The notes under the pieces are model-generated. The model saw nothing but the letters and a program-made list of their open reading frames with translations, searched no databases and was not told the DNA's origin. A program made the translations under genes and the position numbers. Below are positions 1 to 9,337 of a DNA stretch of 64,000 bases, in pieces (the stretch's first letter is position 1; every line of letters begins with the position of its first letter). The DNA lies in contig CAKQMV010000009.1 of NCBI GenBank assembly GCA_934255135.1, forward strand, positions 22,365 through 86,364, given 5' to 3'. The stretch comes from an uncultured Clostridia bacterium (GTDB lineage Bacteria; Bacillota; Clostridia; Peptostreptococcales; Anaerovoracaceae).

Positions 1-102
1 AGAATGGGACATGTGGACAGTGAGATCATTCTTGCAAGCCCTGCAGTTGCTGCAGCATCAGCTGTTGCAGGACATGTTGCCGGACCTTGTGACGTGATGT
101 AG
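1..102 (+). CDS. leuC: 3-isopropylmalate dehydratase large subunit, C-terminal end only
   Basis: The window opens inside a reading frame that ends with TAG at 100-102. The last 33 residues include RMGHVDSEIILASPAVAAAS followed by a glycine-rich end, which matches the C-terminus of the aconitase-family isopropylmalate isomerase large subunit. This subunit carries the 4Fe-4S cluster and, with LeuD, isomerises 2-isopropylmalate to 3-isopropylmalate in leucine synthesis. leuD follows after 11 bases, which include an AGAGGAGGA ribosome binding site. The start and catalytic core lie outside the window, so only the family call can be made. Confidence 0.9.
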   Translation, partial: RMGHVDSEIILASPAVAAASAVAGHVAGPCDVM

Positions 103-113
103 AGGAGGACGTT

Positions 114-596
114 ATGGTTAAAGGTAAAGTATTTAAATTCGGAGATGACGTCAATACGGACGTAATCATTCCTGCAAGATATCTTAACGATCCTTCGCTT
201 GAGAATATGGCAAAACATTGCATGGAGGACATAGATCCCGAATTTCCGAAGGTCGATCACACAGGAGACATCATGGTTGGTGGATGGAACTTCGGCTGCG
301 GATCATCAAGAGAGCACGCACCGGTATCGATTAAGGCATGCGGGGTGTCATGCGTAATAGCAGCATCTTTTGCCCGCATCTTCTACAGAAATGCAATCAA
401 CATCGGCTTCCCGATACTAGAGTGTCCGGAGGCTGCAGCGGCAATAAATGCCGGAGATGTAGTGAGTGTAGATTTCGAGACTGGAGTCATTAAGGACGAG
501 ACAACTGGTGAGGAGTTTAAGGCTGCGGCCTTCCCGCCGTTTATTCAGAACATTATCAAGGCTGGAGGTCTTATAAACTATAGAAAAGGAGAGTAG
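114..596 (+). CDS. leuD: 3-isopropylmalate dehydratase small subunit
   Basis: The 160-residue protein is the swivel domain of isopropylmalate isomerase, at the usual length of the short LeuD type. It begins MVKGKVFKFGDDVNTDVIIP and carries the GCGSSREHAP substrate-binding loop around residues 62-71, both hallmarks of LeuD. It pairs with LeuC just upstream to convert 2- to 3-isopropylmalate in the cytoplasm. The ATG at 114 has an AGGAGG site at 102-107. leuB starts 6 bases after the stop, so leuC, leuD and leuB are one transcript. Confidence 0.95.
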   Translation: MVKGKVFKFGDDVNTDVIIPARYLNDPSLENMAKHCMEDIDPEFPKVDHTGDIMVGGWNFGCGSSREHAPVSIKACGVSCVIAASFARIFYRNAINIGFPILECPEAAAAINAGDVVSVDFETGVIKDETTGEEFKAAAFPPFIQNIIKAGGLINYRKGE

Positions 597-602
597 CTTG
601 AT

Positions 603-1676
603 ATGGGTTACAAGATTGCGCTGGTTAAAGGCGATGGAATCGGTCCTGAGATAGTCGAAAGCGCTGTAAGGGTTCTTGATAGAATCGGAGAGGTGTACGG
701 ACACGATTTCGAATATAAGGAGTACCTGGCAGGCGGAGCAGCAATTGATGCAAACGGAGTTCCGCTTCCGGATGAGACAAGGGACGGATGTCTCGCAAGT
801 GACAGCGTACTTTTCGGTGCTGTAGGTGGTCCTAAATGGGATCACCTCGGCGGCGATGAGAGACCGGAGAAGGCTCTTCTGAAGCTCAGATCTGCTCTCG
901 GACTTTTCACAAACCTAAGACCGGCGAGAATATACGAGGCGCTTAAGGGTGACAGCCCACTTAGGCCTGATATCGTAGATCATGGATTCGATATCATGAT
1001 TGTAAGAGAGCTTACCGGTGGGATATATTTCGGCGATAGAGGAAGAAGAGATGGTGATGGTGGATGCGAGGCTTATGACACGGAGGCCTACAGCGTGATG
1101 GAGATTGAGAGAATTGCTCACGTCGCATTTCAGACTGCGATGAAGAGAAATAAGAAGCTCACAAGCGTTGATAAGGCAAACGTGCTTGAGACCTCAAGAC
1201 TCTGGAGAGAGACAGTCCACAGAATCGGAGAGCAGTACCCGGAGGTTGAGCTTAAGGATATGCTTGTCGACAATGCGGCAATGCAGCTTGTAAGAAACCC
1301 TTCACAGTTCGACGTTATTGTTACAAGTAACATGTTCGGCGATATTCTCTCGGATGAGGCGTCACAGATTACTGGATCAATCGGTCTTCTTGCTTCCTCA
1401 TCACTTGGCAGTGGTACAAGAGGCCTGTACGAGCCAATTCACGGTTCGGCTCCTGACATTGCAGGAACAGGCAAGGCTAATCCGATTGCGACAATTCTTT
1501 CGGCAGCAATGATGCTACGATATTCATTTGATCTTAGCCGCGAGGCAGATGCGATTGAAGCTGCTGTCGAGAAGATTCTAAACGAGGGCTACAGGACAGC
1601 CGATATTGCGGGCGCTGGCGAAGAAGCCCTGACAAATGAGCAGATTACCGATGTGATTATTAAGCACATCGTCTGA
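603..1676 (+). CDS. leuB: 3-isopropylmalate dehydrogenase
   Basis: This 357-residue enzyme oxidises and decarboxylates 3-isopropylmalate to 2-oxoisocaproate with NAD+. The N-terminus IALVKGDGIGPEIV is the isocitrate/isopropylmalate dehydrogenase signature. The ELTGGIYFG loop, the VDKANVLETS segment with the catalytic lysine, and SNMFGDILSDEAS with metal-binding aspartates are all present. The length is normal. It starts 6 bases after leuD, with AAGGAGAG just upstream. It completes the leucine-specific branch of the operon. Confidence 0.96.
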   Translation: MGYKIALVKGDGIGPEIVESAVRVLDRIGEVYGHDFEYKEYLAGGAAIDANGVPLPDETRDGCLASDSVLFGAVGGPKWDHLGGDERPEKALLKLRSALGLFTNLRPARIYEALKGDSPLRPDIVDHGFDIMIVRELTGGIYFGDRGRRDGDGGCEAYDTEAYSVMEIERIAHVAFQTAMKRNKKLTSVDKANVLETSRLWRETVHRIGEQYPEVELKDMLVDNAAMQLVRNPSQFDVIVTSNMFGDILSDEASQITGSIGLLASSSLGSGTRGLYEPIHGSAPDIAGTGKANPIATILSAAMMLRYSFDLSREADAIEAAVEKILNEGYRTADIAGAGEEALTNEQITDVIIKHIV

Positions 1677-1722
1677 AATACAGATACGTTATTGACAGTT
1701 GATATTTAGTAGGGGAACAGAA

Positions 1723-3438
1723 ATGAAATTAAAAGGTTCAGATATCATGATGGAATGCCTGCTTGAGCAGGGGGTTGATACGGTATTCGGTTATCCGGGT
1801 GGTACTGTTATCAATCTGTACGATTCCCTGTACAAGTATTCGGACAAGATAAACCACGTTCTTACGGCACACGAGCAGGGTGCATCACACGCGGCTGACG
1901 GATACGCAAGAAGTACAGGTAAGGTTGGAGTTTGCATCGCAACATCGGGTCCTGGTGCAACCAATCTGACAACAGGTATTGCAACTGCATTTATGGATTC
2001 TTCACCGGTAGTATTCTTCTCATGTAATGTAGGTGAGAACTTCATCGGCAAGGACTCCTTCCAGGAGTGTGATACGGTCGGCGTGACAATGCCTATTACC
2101 AAGTGCAACTATCTTGTAACAGATATTGATGATTTAGCGAGCATTATAAGAGCGGCCTTCGCGATGGCAAGATCAGGAAGACCTGGTCCTGTAGTGATCG
2201 ATATTCTTACAGATGTAACCAAGGCTGAAGCAGAGTATGAGTATATTCCTCTTGAAGAGCATTACAAATACGGCAAGCTTGCAACTCTTATGAAGAGACC
2301 TACTCATAACCTCAAGCCTCACGAGCCTGAAGGAGATATCGATAAGCTCGTGGATATGATTAATGAGTCAAGCAAGCCGATGATTATCTGCGGTGGCGGA
2401 GTTGTAAGAGCAAGAGCTCATGAAGAGATGAGAACCTTTGCCAACCTTATCGACTCACCTGTTGCTATCACGGTAATGGGTGGCGGAGGATTTAACGGAC
2501 TTGATCCTCTGACTACCGGAATGATTGGAATGCATGGTTCACAGGCTTCCAATATGGGAATTGATTCATGCGACCTTCTGATTGCAGTAGGCTGCAGATT
2601 CGCTGAGAGAGTTACTCTCGATGTAGATCAGTTCGCAAGAAATGCCAAAATCGTTCAGATAGACATCGACCGTTCTGAGATTGATAAGAACGTTAAGACA
2701 GATCACCACATTATCGGGGACTGCAAGAGAGTACTTGAGATCCTTAACAAGAAGCTTGAGCAGCAGGATCACAGCAAGTGGAAGGAATATGTATTCTCAT
2801 TCCCAACTGAGACCAAGTACGAGGAGGATGGCGAGACTCTCACTCCTAAGCAGGTTTCAGATGTTGCATCAGAGGTTCTTCCTGAGGACACAATCGTTGC
2901 AACCGATGTAGGACAGCATCAGATGTGGGCAATTCAGCACTTCCACTACTCATACCCAGGACAGCTTCTCACCTCGGGAGGCTTCGGAGCAATGGGATTC
3001 GGACTTGGAGCAGCGATTGGAGCACAAATCGGAAACCCTGACAAGGTAGTTTTGCACGTGACGGGAGACGGAAGCTTCAGAATGAACTGTAACGAGCTCT
3101 GCACCGAGGAGTACTACAACCTTCCAATCATAACTCTGCTATACAACAACGGAGCTCTTGGAATGGTAAGACAGTGGCAGTCGCTGATGTACGACAAGAG
3201 ATACTCGCAGACAACACTCGACAGAGGCCCTGACTTTGTAAAACTTGCAGAGGCATACGGAGTAAGTGGAATCAGAGTTCACACCAAGGAAGAGCTTAAG
3301 CTTGCACTTGAAGCTGCACTTAAGGACGTTAAAGAAAACCGCAAGGGCTGCGTAATCGACTGCGCAATTCATGCTAATGAGCTTGTAAGACCTATGGTTC
3401 CTGGCGGCAAGTCAATTACAAGCTTCATCGTAGACTAG
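1723..3438 (+). CDS. ilvB: acetolactate synthase, large catalytic subunit
   Basis: This 571-residue ThDP enzyme condenses two pyruvates, or pyruvate with 2-oxobutyrate, at the first shared step of Val/Leu/Ile synthesis. The catalytic glutamate lies in HEQGASHAADGYAR near residue 48. The ThDP-Mg motif starts GDGSF near residue 447 and ends at NN about 28 residues later. An in-frame TTG at 1699 would add 8 residues, but the ATG at 1723 is preceded by AGGGGA at 1711-1716 and gives the usual MKLKGSDIM start. Its regulatory partner ilvN follows 11 bases later. Confidence 0.95.
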   Translation: MKLKGSDIMMECLLEQGVDTVFGYPGGTVINLYDSLYKYSDKINHVLTAHEQGASHAADGYARSTGKVGVCIATSGPGATNLTTGIATAFMDSSPVVFFSCNVGENFIGKDSFQECDTVGVTMPITKCNYLVTDIDDLASIIRAAFAMARSGRPGPVVIDILTDVTKAEAEYEYIPLEEHYKYGKLATLMKRPTHNLKPHEPEGDIDKLVDMINESSKPMIICGGGVVRARAHEEMRTFANLIDSPVAITVMGGGGFNGLDPLTTGMIGMHGSQASNMGIDSCDLLIAVGCRFAERVTLDVDQFARNAKIVQIDIDRSEIDKNVKTDHHIIGDCKRVLEILNKKLEQQDHSKWKEYVFSFPTETKYEEDGETLTPKQVSDVASEVLPEDTIVATDVGQHQMWAIQHFHYSYPGQLLTSGGFGAMGFGLGAAIGAQIGNPDKVVLHVTGDGSFRMNCNELCTEEYYNLPIITLLYNNGALGMVRQWQSLMYDKRYSQTTLDRGPDFVKLAEAYGVSGIRVHTKEELKLALEAALKDVKENRKGCVIDCAIHANELVRPMVPGGKSITSFIVD

Positions 3439-3449
3439 GGAGGGCAATT

Positions 3450-4007
3450 ATGGATAACAGCATTAAGAGAATTCATACACTGGCCGTTTTAGTTGACAAT
3501 GAGGCTGGAGTACTGTCACAGGTTTCTAGAATGTTTACAAGAAAGGGTTACAACATCGAGTCGCTGGCTGTAGGTGTTACGCACGACCCTACTATTTCAA
3601 GAATAACAATCGAGGTTCACACCGATTACGAGAGAGCATGCCTCCTCTGCAATCAGCTGAGAAAGCTGCTTCCGGTTCATTCGGTTAAGCTTCTTAATAA
3701 CGATAATTCGATAAAGAGAGAGCTTCTTCTTATCAAGGTTGCAACACCTGATATTGCAACAAGAAATGAAGCTGTACAGATAGCCAACATTTTCAGAGCA
3801 AACATAATTGATGTATCAAAGGAGTCAATTACGATTGCCGTTGTTGGCGATAACGATAAGAATGCTGCGATAGAGTCACTTCTCGACAATTGCACTATTC
3901 TTGAGCTTGTTAGAACTGGTATCGTAGCACTCGAAAGAGGTATGAATACCATTGATGAAGATACTAAGGAAAAAGGAGAATTTGATTATGGCAAGAATGT
4001 ATTATGA
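3450..4007 (+). CDS. ilvN: acetolactate synthase, small regulatory subunit
   Basis: The protein has 185 residues. Residues 8-80 form the ACT domain, with HTLAVLVDNEAGVLSQVSRM and the loop where valine feedback binding occurs in relatives. The C-terminal ALS_ss_C-like domain follows. It stimulates IlvB and makes it valine sensitive. The last 20 bases overlap the start of ilvC in a different frame, so translation of the two is probably coupled. The acidic and lysine-rich tail after residue 170 is longer than in many homologues and is what creates the overlap. Confidence 0.94.
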   Translation: MDNSIKRIHTLAVLVDNEAGVLSQVSRMFTRKGYNIESLAVGVTHDPTISRITIEVHTDYERACLLCNQLRKLLPVHSVKLLNNDNSIKRELLLIKVATPDIATRNEAVQIANIFRANIIDVSKESITIAVVGDNDKNAAIESLLDNCTILELVRTGIVALERGMNTIDEDTKEKGEFDYGKNVL

Positions 4008-5016
4008 AAAGGATTGTGATCTTAACGCACTTAACGGAAAGACTATCGCTGTTGTAGGATATGGCTCACAGGGTCACGCACACGCACTTAACCTTAGAGA
4101 TTCAGGATGCAATGTTATTCTTGGACTTCGTCCTGGAAAAAGCTGGAACAAGGCTACAGAGGATGGCTTTGATGTTTACACAGTAGCTGAGGCTGCATCA
4201 AAGGCAGACATCGTAATGATGCTTGTTAACGACGAGAGAGCAGCAGACCTCTACAACGAGCAGGTTGCTCCTAACATCAAGTCAGGCGCAGCAGTTGCTT
4301 TTGCACACGGCTTCAACATCCGTTACCAGCAGATTCAGCCAGCAGCAGACCTTGATGTATTCATGGCTGCTCCTAAGGGACCTGGACACACTGTAAGATC
4401 AACATACGTTGCAGGAAAAGGCGTTCCTTGCCTCGTAGCTTGCGAGCAGGATGCATCAGGCAAGTGTATGGATATCGCACTTGCATATATCGCAGGAATC
4501 GGCGGAGCTCGCGCAGGAATCATGGAGACTACAATGTACGAGGAGACTGAAACAGACCTCTTCGGTGAGCAGACAGTTCTCTGTGGCGGAGTTATTGACC
4601 TTATGCAGTGTGGCTTCGAGGTTCTTGTTGAGGCAGGCTATCAGCCAGAGAATGCATACTTTGAATGTATCCACGAGATGAAGCTCATCATCGACCTTAT
4701 TAACAGAGGTGGAGTTGCAGCAATGAACTATTCAATCTCAGATACAGCAGAGTTCGGTGAGTATGTATCAGGACCAAGAGTACTTCCTCACGATGAGATC
4801 AAGGCTAACATGAGAAAGGTACTTTCAGACATTCAGGATGGAACTTTTGCAGGAAAGTGGATCGCTGAGAATAAGAATGGCAGAACATTCTTCAACTCAA
4901 AGAGACACAATCTGTCTAAGCACCCAATGGAGGTAGTTGGTCAGGAGCTTCGTGACAACATGCTCTGGAAGGATGGAGAGAGCGGAGACAAGGGTCTCGA
5001 CAAGGCTTCTAACTAG
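3988..5016 (+). CDS. ilvC: ketol-acid reductoisomerase (class I)
   Basis: This 342-residue enzyme performs the alkyl shift and NADPH reduction of acetolactate. The Rossmann motif VVGYGSQGHAHALNLRDSG lies near residues 22-40. The cofactor loop reads LRPGKSW. The C-terminal knotted domain carries the metal ligands in the DLFGEQTVLCGG and ECIHEMK segments. The length is typical of class I. A longer in-frame start at 3952 exists, but the ATG at 3988 has AAAAGGAGAA at 3971-3980 and gives the expected MARMYYEKDCDL start. It overlaps the end of ilvN by 20 bases. Confidence 0.95.
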   Translation: MARMYYEKDCDLNALNGKTIAVVGYGSQGHAHALNLRDSGCNVILGLRPGKSWNKATEDGFDVYTVAEAASKADIVMMLVNDERAADLYNEQVAPNIKSGAAVAFAHGFNIRYQQIQPAADLDVFMAAPKGPGHTVRSTYVAGKGVPCLVACEQDASGKCMDIALAYIAGIGGARAGIMETTMYEETETDLFGEQTVLCGGVIDLMQCGFEVLVEAGYQPENAYFECIHEMKLIIDLINRGGVAAMNYSISDTAEFGEYVSGPRVLPHDEIKANMRKVLSDIQDGTFAGKWIAENKNGRTFFNSKRHNLSKHPMEVVGQELRDNMLWKDGESGDKGLDKASN

Positions 5017-5084
5017 TCGGACGCGGGCAAAAAGTCTGTCGGTCGGACGAAACATCCCGGAGTAACGAATTAAGGAGAGAATAA

Positions 5085-6746
5085 ATGCGTTCAGACGTAA
5101 TTAAGAAGGGCGTGGAGAGGACTCCGAATAGGAGTCTCCTCTACGCACTAGGATATACAGACGAGGAGCTTTCAAGACCGCTTATCGGAGTTGTAAGCTC
5201 ATATAATGAAATAGTTCCGGGTCACATGAATCTGGACAAAATCACAGAGGCTGTAAAGGCCGGAATCCGCGCAGCAGGTGGTACTCCTGTAATGTTTCCA
5301 GCAATCGCAGTATGCGATGGAATTGCAATGGGACATGAGGGAATGAAGTATTCACTTGTAACAAGAGATCTCATCGCAGACTCAACAGAATCAATGGTCA
5401 AGGCTCATCAGTTCGATGGACTTGTAATGATTCCAAATTGCGACAAGAATGTTCCAGGACTTCTGATGGCTGCAGCGAGACTTAACATTCCGACAATCTT
5501 CTGCTCGGGCGGACCGATGCTTGCCGGAAGACTTAGCGACGGAAGAAGAACATGTCTAAGCCATATGTTTGAGGCTGTAGGTGCATATCATGCAGGAACT
5601 CTCGATGAGGAAGGTGTTGATGACTACACCAAGAATGCATGTCCAACATGCGGAAGCTGCTCTGGAATGTATACAGCAAACTCAATGAACTGCTTAACTG
5701 AGGCAATCGGAATGTCGCTTCGCGGCAACGGAACAATTCCTGCAGTATACTCTGCAAGACTTAGACTTGCCAAAGAAACAGGCATGAAGATTATGGAGCT
5801 GGTTGAGAAGGATATTAAACCAAGAGATATTCTTACAGAGAAGGCGTTTGACAATGCTGAGACTGTCGACATGGCGCTTGGCTGCAGCACAAACACAATG
5901 CTTCACCTCCCTGCAATCGCACATGAGGCGGGCATCGAAATTGATCTTGATAAGTCAAATGCAATCAGTGCAAGAACTCCAAATCTCTGTCACCTCGCAC
6001 CTGCAGGCGATACATTTATGGAGGATCTCGACGCAGCCGGCGGAGTTTATGCAGTAATGAAGGAACTTACTAAGAAGGGACTTCTTCACACAGATCTTCT
6101 TACAGCAACAGGAAAGACAGTTTCTGAGAACCTTGAGGACGTCGTTAACAGAAATCCGGAGGTTGTAAGAACTATCGATAATCCATATTCAGAAAGCGGC
6201 GGAATCGCTGTGCTTAAGGGTAACCTCGCACCTGATGGCTGCGTTGTAAAGCAGGCGGCCGTATCACCTAAAATGATGGTTCACAGAGGACCTGCAAGAG
6301 TATTTAACTCAGAGGATGAGGCTATTGAAGCAATCTATGCTAAAAAAATCAATCCTGGCGATGTTGTTGTAATCCGCTACGAAGGACCTAAGGGCGGACC
6401 GGGAATGAGAGAGATGCTGAACCCTACATCAGCAATCTGCGGCATGGGACTCGGAGAGACTGTAGCACTTATCACAGATGGCAGGTTCTCTGGTGCAACT
6501 AGAGGTGCGTCAATCGGACATGTCAGCCCTGAGGCGGCATCTGGCGGAAATATTGCTCTTGTAAACGAGGGTGATATAATCAGCATTGACATTAAGAAAT
6601 GCACAATCGAGCTTGAAGTATCAGACGAAGAGCTTGAGAAAAGAAGAGCATCATGGGTATGCCCTGAGCCAAGGATCAAGACAGGCTATCTTGCAAGATA
6701 TGCAAAGCTTGTATCATCAGCAGACAGGGGAGCAATACTCGAGTAA
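5085..6746 (+). CDS. ilvD: dihydroxy-acid dehydratase
   Basis: This 553-residue IlvD/Edd-family enzyme dehydrates dihydroxy-isovalerate and dihydroxy-methylvalerate to the 2-oxo acids. The iron-sulfur ligands are visible in NCDKNVPG (about residue 118) and CPTCGSCSGMYTANSMNC (about residues 186-203). The signature GGPGMREML lies near residue 439. It follows ilvC after 68 bases that hold repeated GTCGGAC motifs but no clear terminator. An AAGGAGAG site precedes the ATG. It is the last pathway gene of the ilv/leu group. Confidence 0.96.
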   Translation: MRSDVIKKGVERTPNRSLLYALGYTDEELSRPLIGVVSSYNEIVPGHMNLDKITEAVKAGIRAAGGTPVMFPAIAVCDGIAMGHEGMKYSLVTRDLIADSTESMVKAHQFDGLVMIPNCDKNVPGLLMAAARLNIPTIFCSGGPMLAGRLSDGRRTCLSHMFEAVGAYHAGTLDEEGVDDYTKNACPTCGSCSGMYTANSMNCLTEAIGMSLRGNGTIPAVYSARLRLAKETGMKIMELVEKDIKPRDILTEKAFDNAETVDMALGCSTNTMLHLPAIAHEAGIEIDLDKSNAISARTPNLCHLAPAGDTFMEDLDAAGGVYAVMKELTKKGLLHTDLLTATGKTVSENLEDVVNRNPEVVRTIDNPYSESGGIAVLKGNLAPDGCVVKQAAVSPKMMVHRGPARVFNSEDEAIEAIYAKKINPGDVVVIRYEGPKGGPGMREMLNPTSAICGMGLGETVALITDGRFSGATRGASIGHVSPEAASGGNIALVNEGDIISIDIKKCTIELEVSDEELEKRRASWVCPEPRIKTGYLARYAKLVSSADRGAILE

Positions 6747-6773
6747 CTGATGCGGTAAGCTATTGGAGGGAAT

Positions 6774-8063
6774 ATGCTTAAAGACGAAATCAAAAAGCTT
6801 CTGTTTTTTAAGCCATCCGAGGACAGTATAATAAACGAACTTGTTAGAGCCGAAGAACGTGCAGGAGATGAATTATCATCACCAGATGCCGTTCTTTCGG
6901 TGATTAATAAGCTCGCTTCATATTCACTGAACCTTGGAATTGACGGAAATCTCTGGCAGAACTATATAACAGGCTGGCTTCTAACAGATGAGAACGCCTA
7001 CACACTTTCAAGAGAGAGGCAGGAATCGGCAGAGGACTCATTCTCGAGACTTATGATGAATGACGTTCCGGTGCTCAGACGAATTCTCGAATACGACTTC
7101 GAACCCTTCCGTGACACGGAATATGACGGGGTGATCGATGAAATCCTGTATTTTGACAGCGAAAGCTGCATCGGACGAAACCTCGGAACAGCAGGACTTG
7201 AGATTACAAGAGTTCTCGAAGGCCTTCTTAACGCCGAGACTGATGACGCGTTCAAAAAGGTTCTCGATGAGCAGTATAAGTCCCGTGGAACCGGTGATTT
7301 TGCATTCTACAATGCGTTTCGAATCGAGAATGAGAATAAGGATGCGAGACTGCTTAAGCCAATTCGTGCAACGGACGATGTGACTTTTGCCGATATGATC
7401 GGATACGAGATTCAGAAGGGTGCTCTTATCAGAAACACTGTAGCGTTTCTCGAGGGCAGACCGGCCAACAACGTTCTTCTTTATGGAGACAGTGGCTCGG
7501 GCAAGTCGACGAGTGTAAAAGCGCTTCTTAACGAGTATGCTCCTTCAGGTCTTAGAATTATCGAGATTCATAAGCATCAGTTTAAGTACATAAGTGAAGT
7601 TCTTGGCATGATCAAGAATAGAAATTATCAATTCATAATTTTTATAGATGACCTCTCGTTTGAGGAGTTTGAGATTGAATATAAGTATCTAAAGGCCGTT
7701 ATCGAAGGAGATATGGAGGCGAGATCTGACAATGTTCTGATCTATGCAACCTCGAACAGAAGACATCTTATTAAAGAAACCTGGGCGGATAAGGATGATA
7801 TGACTCACAATGGAGATATTCACCGCTCAGATACAGTCGAAGAAAAGACTTCTCTGTCAAGCAGATTCGGAGTATCGATTTACTTCCCTTCACCTGACAG
7901 AATGGAGTATCACACTATAGTAAAGAATCTTGCGAGCGAAGCGGGAATAAAGATTGACGAGGACGAGCTTTTTGTCAAGGCTGACGCTTGGGAGATAAGG
8001 CACGGTGGAGTGTCATGCAGAACGGCAAGACAGTTTGTTGATTATCTTGCATCTGCAGAATAA
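6774..8063 (+). CDS. DUF815-family AAA ATPase
   Basis: The 429-residue protein has an alpha-helical N-terminal half of about 200 residues. An AAA core follows, with Walker A GDSGSGKST near residue 239 and Walker B FIIFIDDLSFEEFEIEY near residues 285-300. The sensor-like LIYATSNRRHLIKETW follows near residue 323. This arrangement, especially the YATSNRRHL block, is diagnostic for DUF815 (the YifB-unrelated, DnaA-like ATPase family). The cellular role of the family is not established. It begins 27 bases after ilvD with a TTGGAGGG site, so it probably shares the ilv transcript, although no functional link is evident. Confidence 0.85.
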   Translation: MLKDEIKKLLFFKPSEDSIINELVRAEERAGDELSSPDAVLSVINKLASYSLNLGIDGNLWQNYITGWLLTDENAYTLSRERQESAEDSFSRLMMNDVPVLRRILEYDFEPFRDTEYDGVIDEILYFDSESCIGRNLGTAGLEITRVLEGLLNAETDDAFKKVLDEQYKSRGTGDFAFYNAFRIENENKDARLLKPIRATDDVTFADMIGYEIQKGALIRNTVAFLEGRPANNVLLYGDSGSGKSTSVKALLNEYAPSGLRIIEIHKHQFKYISEVLGMIKNRNYQFIIFIDDLSFEEFEIEYKYLKAVIEGDMEARSDNVLIYATSNRRHLIKETWADKDDMTHNGDIHRSDTVEEKTSLSSRFGVSIYFPSPDRMEYHTIVKNLASEAGIKIDEDELFVKADAWEIRHGGVSCRTARQFVDYLASAE

Positions 8064-8080
8064 AGCACGGAGGTACACAA

Positions 8081-9271
8081 ATGAAACCACAATTATCAGA
8101 AAGAGTAACAAGAAGAGACTTCCCTGGAGAGTTTCTAGAGGTAATCCTTGCTGCAGCATCGAATCCTTCAACAATCTCATTCGCAGGAGGCCTTCCTAAT
8201 CCAAAGACACTTCCTGTAGCTGAGGTTGAAGCTGCTACAAAGAAGGTATTTGACAAGTATGGCTATGTAGCTCTGCAGTACAGCCAGGCACAGGGCTTCT
8301 ACCCGCTAAGAGAGAAGATTGCCGCAAGATACAAGAAGACAAGCGGACTTGATTATACAGCTGATGATATCGTTGTAACTGCAGGCTCACAGCAGGCACT
8401 TGACCTTCTCGCTGCAGCGCTTGTTGATCCGGGCGATGAGATTGTCGTTGAGAATCCAAGCTACCTAGCGGCACTTCAGGTATTCCATCACTATGATCCT
8501 AAGATTCTGACAGTGGATCTTAACGATGATGGAGCTGACGTGGAGCAGCTTAAGGAAATCGTAGCTAACCACAACCCTAAGTTTATGTATGTGATTCCGA
8601 ACTTCCAGAATCCTACAGGACTTACATACTCAGAGGAGAAGAGAGCAGCAGTTTCAGAGGTTCTCAGGGGTACGGATACTATCGTAATCGAGGACAATCC
8701 TTACGGAGAACTGAGATTCAGCGGCAAATCCGGAAACTCTTTTGCTCACTACCTTGGTGATCAGTGCTGTGCACTAGGAACATTCTCTAAGATTGTTACA
8801 CCGGGAATGAGAATCGGCTGGGTTGTATGCCCTAACAAGGAGCTTAGAGACAAGCTTGTAATGTACAAGTCAGCACTCGACCTTCACACTAATATCTTCA
8901 GCCAGATGGTTCTCGCACAGTATCTTGAGGATAATGATCTTGATGAGCAGATCAGGAAGGCTGCTTCAATTTACGGCGAAAAGGCCCAGAAGATGATGGC
9001 TTGCATGGAGAAATACCTTCCTGCCGGCGTAGAGTTCACAAGACCAGAGGGCGGAATGTTTCTCTGGGTTACTCTTCCAGAAGGCGTAAAGGCTGTTGAT
9101 GTTCAGAATGCAGCTCTTAAGAGAAATGTTGCTGTCGTTGCCGGTGATCCTTTCTACGAGTATAAGAGGGATGTAAGGACAATGAGAATAAATTATTCCA
9201 ATAGTTCTGATGAACAGATGGAAGAGGGCATGAAGATTCTCGGCGAAGTTATGGCGGAATATATTAAATGA
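8081..9271 (+). CDS. PLP-dependent class I aminotransferase (2-aminoadipate aminotransferase-like)
   Basis: This 396-residue fold-type I aminotransferase has TAGSQQALDLLAAALVDPGD near residue 105. The NPTGLTYS segment follows near residue 175, and GTFSKIVTPGMRIGW near residue 237 contains the PLP lysine. The N-terminus ISFAGGLPNPKTLP is typical of the LysN / KAT-like subgroup, which has broad specificity for aromatic, branched or aminoadipate substrates. Substrate cannot be read from sequence. It sits between ilvD/DUF815 and serA, so transamination of branched 2-oxo acids from the operon upstream is possible. It is not a SerC. Confidence 0.85.
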   Translation: MKPQLSERVTRRDFPGEFLEVILAAASNPSTISFAGGLPNPKTLPVAEVEAATKKVFDKYGYVALQYSQAQGFYPLREKIAARYKKTSGLDYTADDIVVTAGSQQALDLLAAALVDPGDEIVVENPSYLAALQVFHHYDPKILTVDLNDDGADVEQLKEIVANHNPKFMYVIPNFQNPTGLTYSEEKRAAVSEVLRGTDTIVIEDNPYGELRFSGKSGNSFAHYLGDQCCALGTFSKIVTPGMRIGWVVCPNKELRDKLVMYKSALDLHTNIFSQMVLAQYLEDNDLDEQIRKAASIYGEKAQKMMACMEKYLPAGVEFTRPEGGMFLWVTLPEGVKAVDVQNAALKRNVAVVAGDPFYEYKRDVRTMRINYSNSSDEQMEEGMKILGEVMAEYIK

Positions 9272-9280
9272 TGCTATACT
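9272..9280 (+). promoter_or_regulatory. extended -10 promoter for the serA-like gene
   Basis: TGCTATACT fits an extended sigma-A -10 element (TGn plus TATACT). It lies at the very end of the aminotransferase gene, 58 bases before the serA-like start. No good -35 box is seen at 17 bases. Confidence 0.45.
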
Positions 9281-9337
9281 AAAAGGAGCGTAAAAAGCGA
9301 CAAAATATATTCCTTTAATAACAGGAGGTAATTTATC

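Noticed and set aside
5017..5084. Repeated GTCGGAC motifs between ilvC and ilvD as a terminator or leader
   Set aside because: The repeats are direct, no stable stem with a T-run forms, and the genes belong to one pathway.
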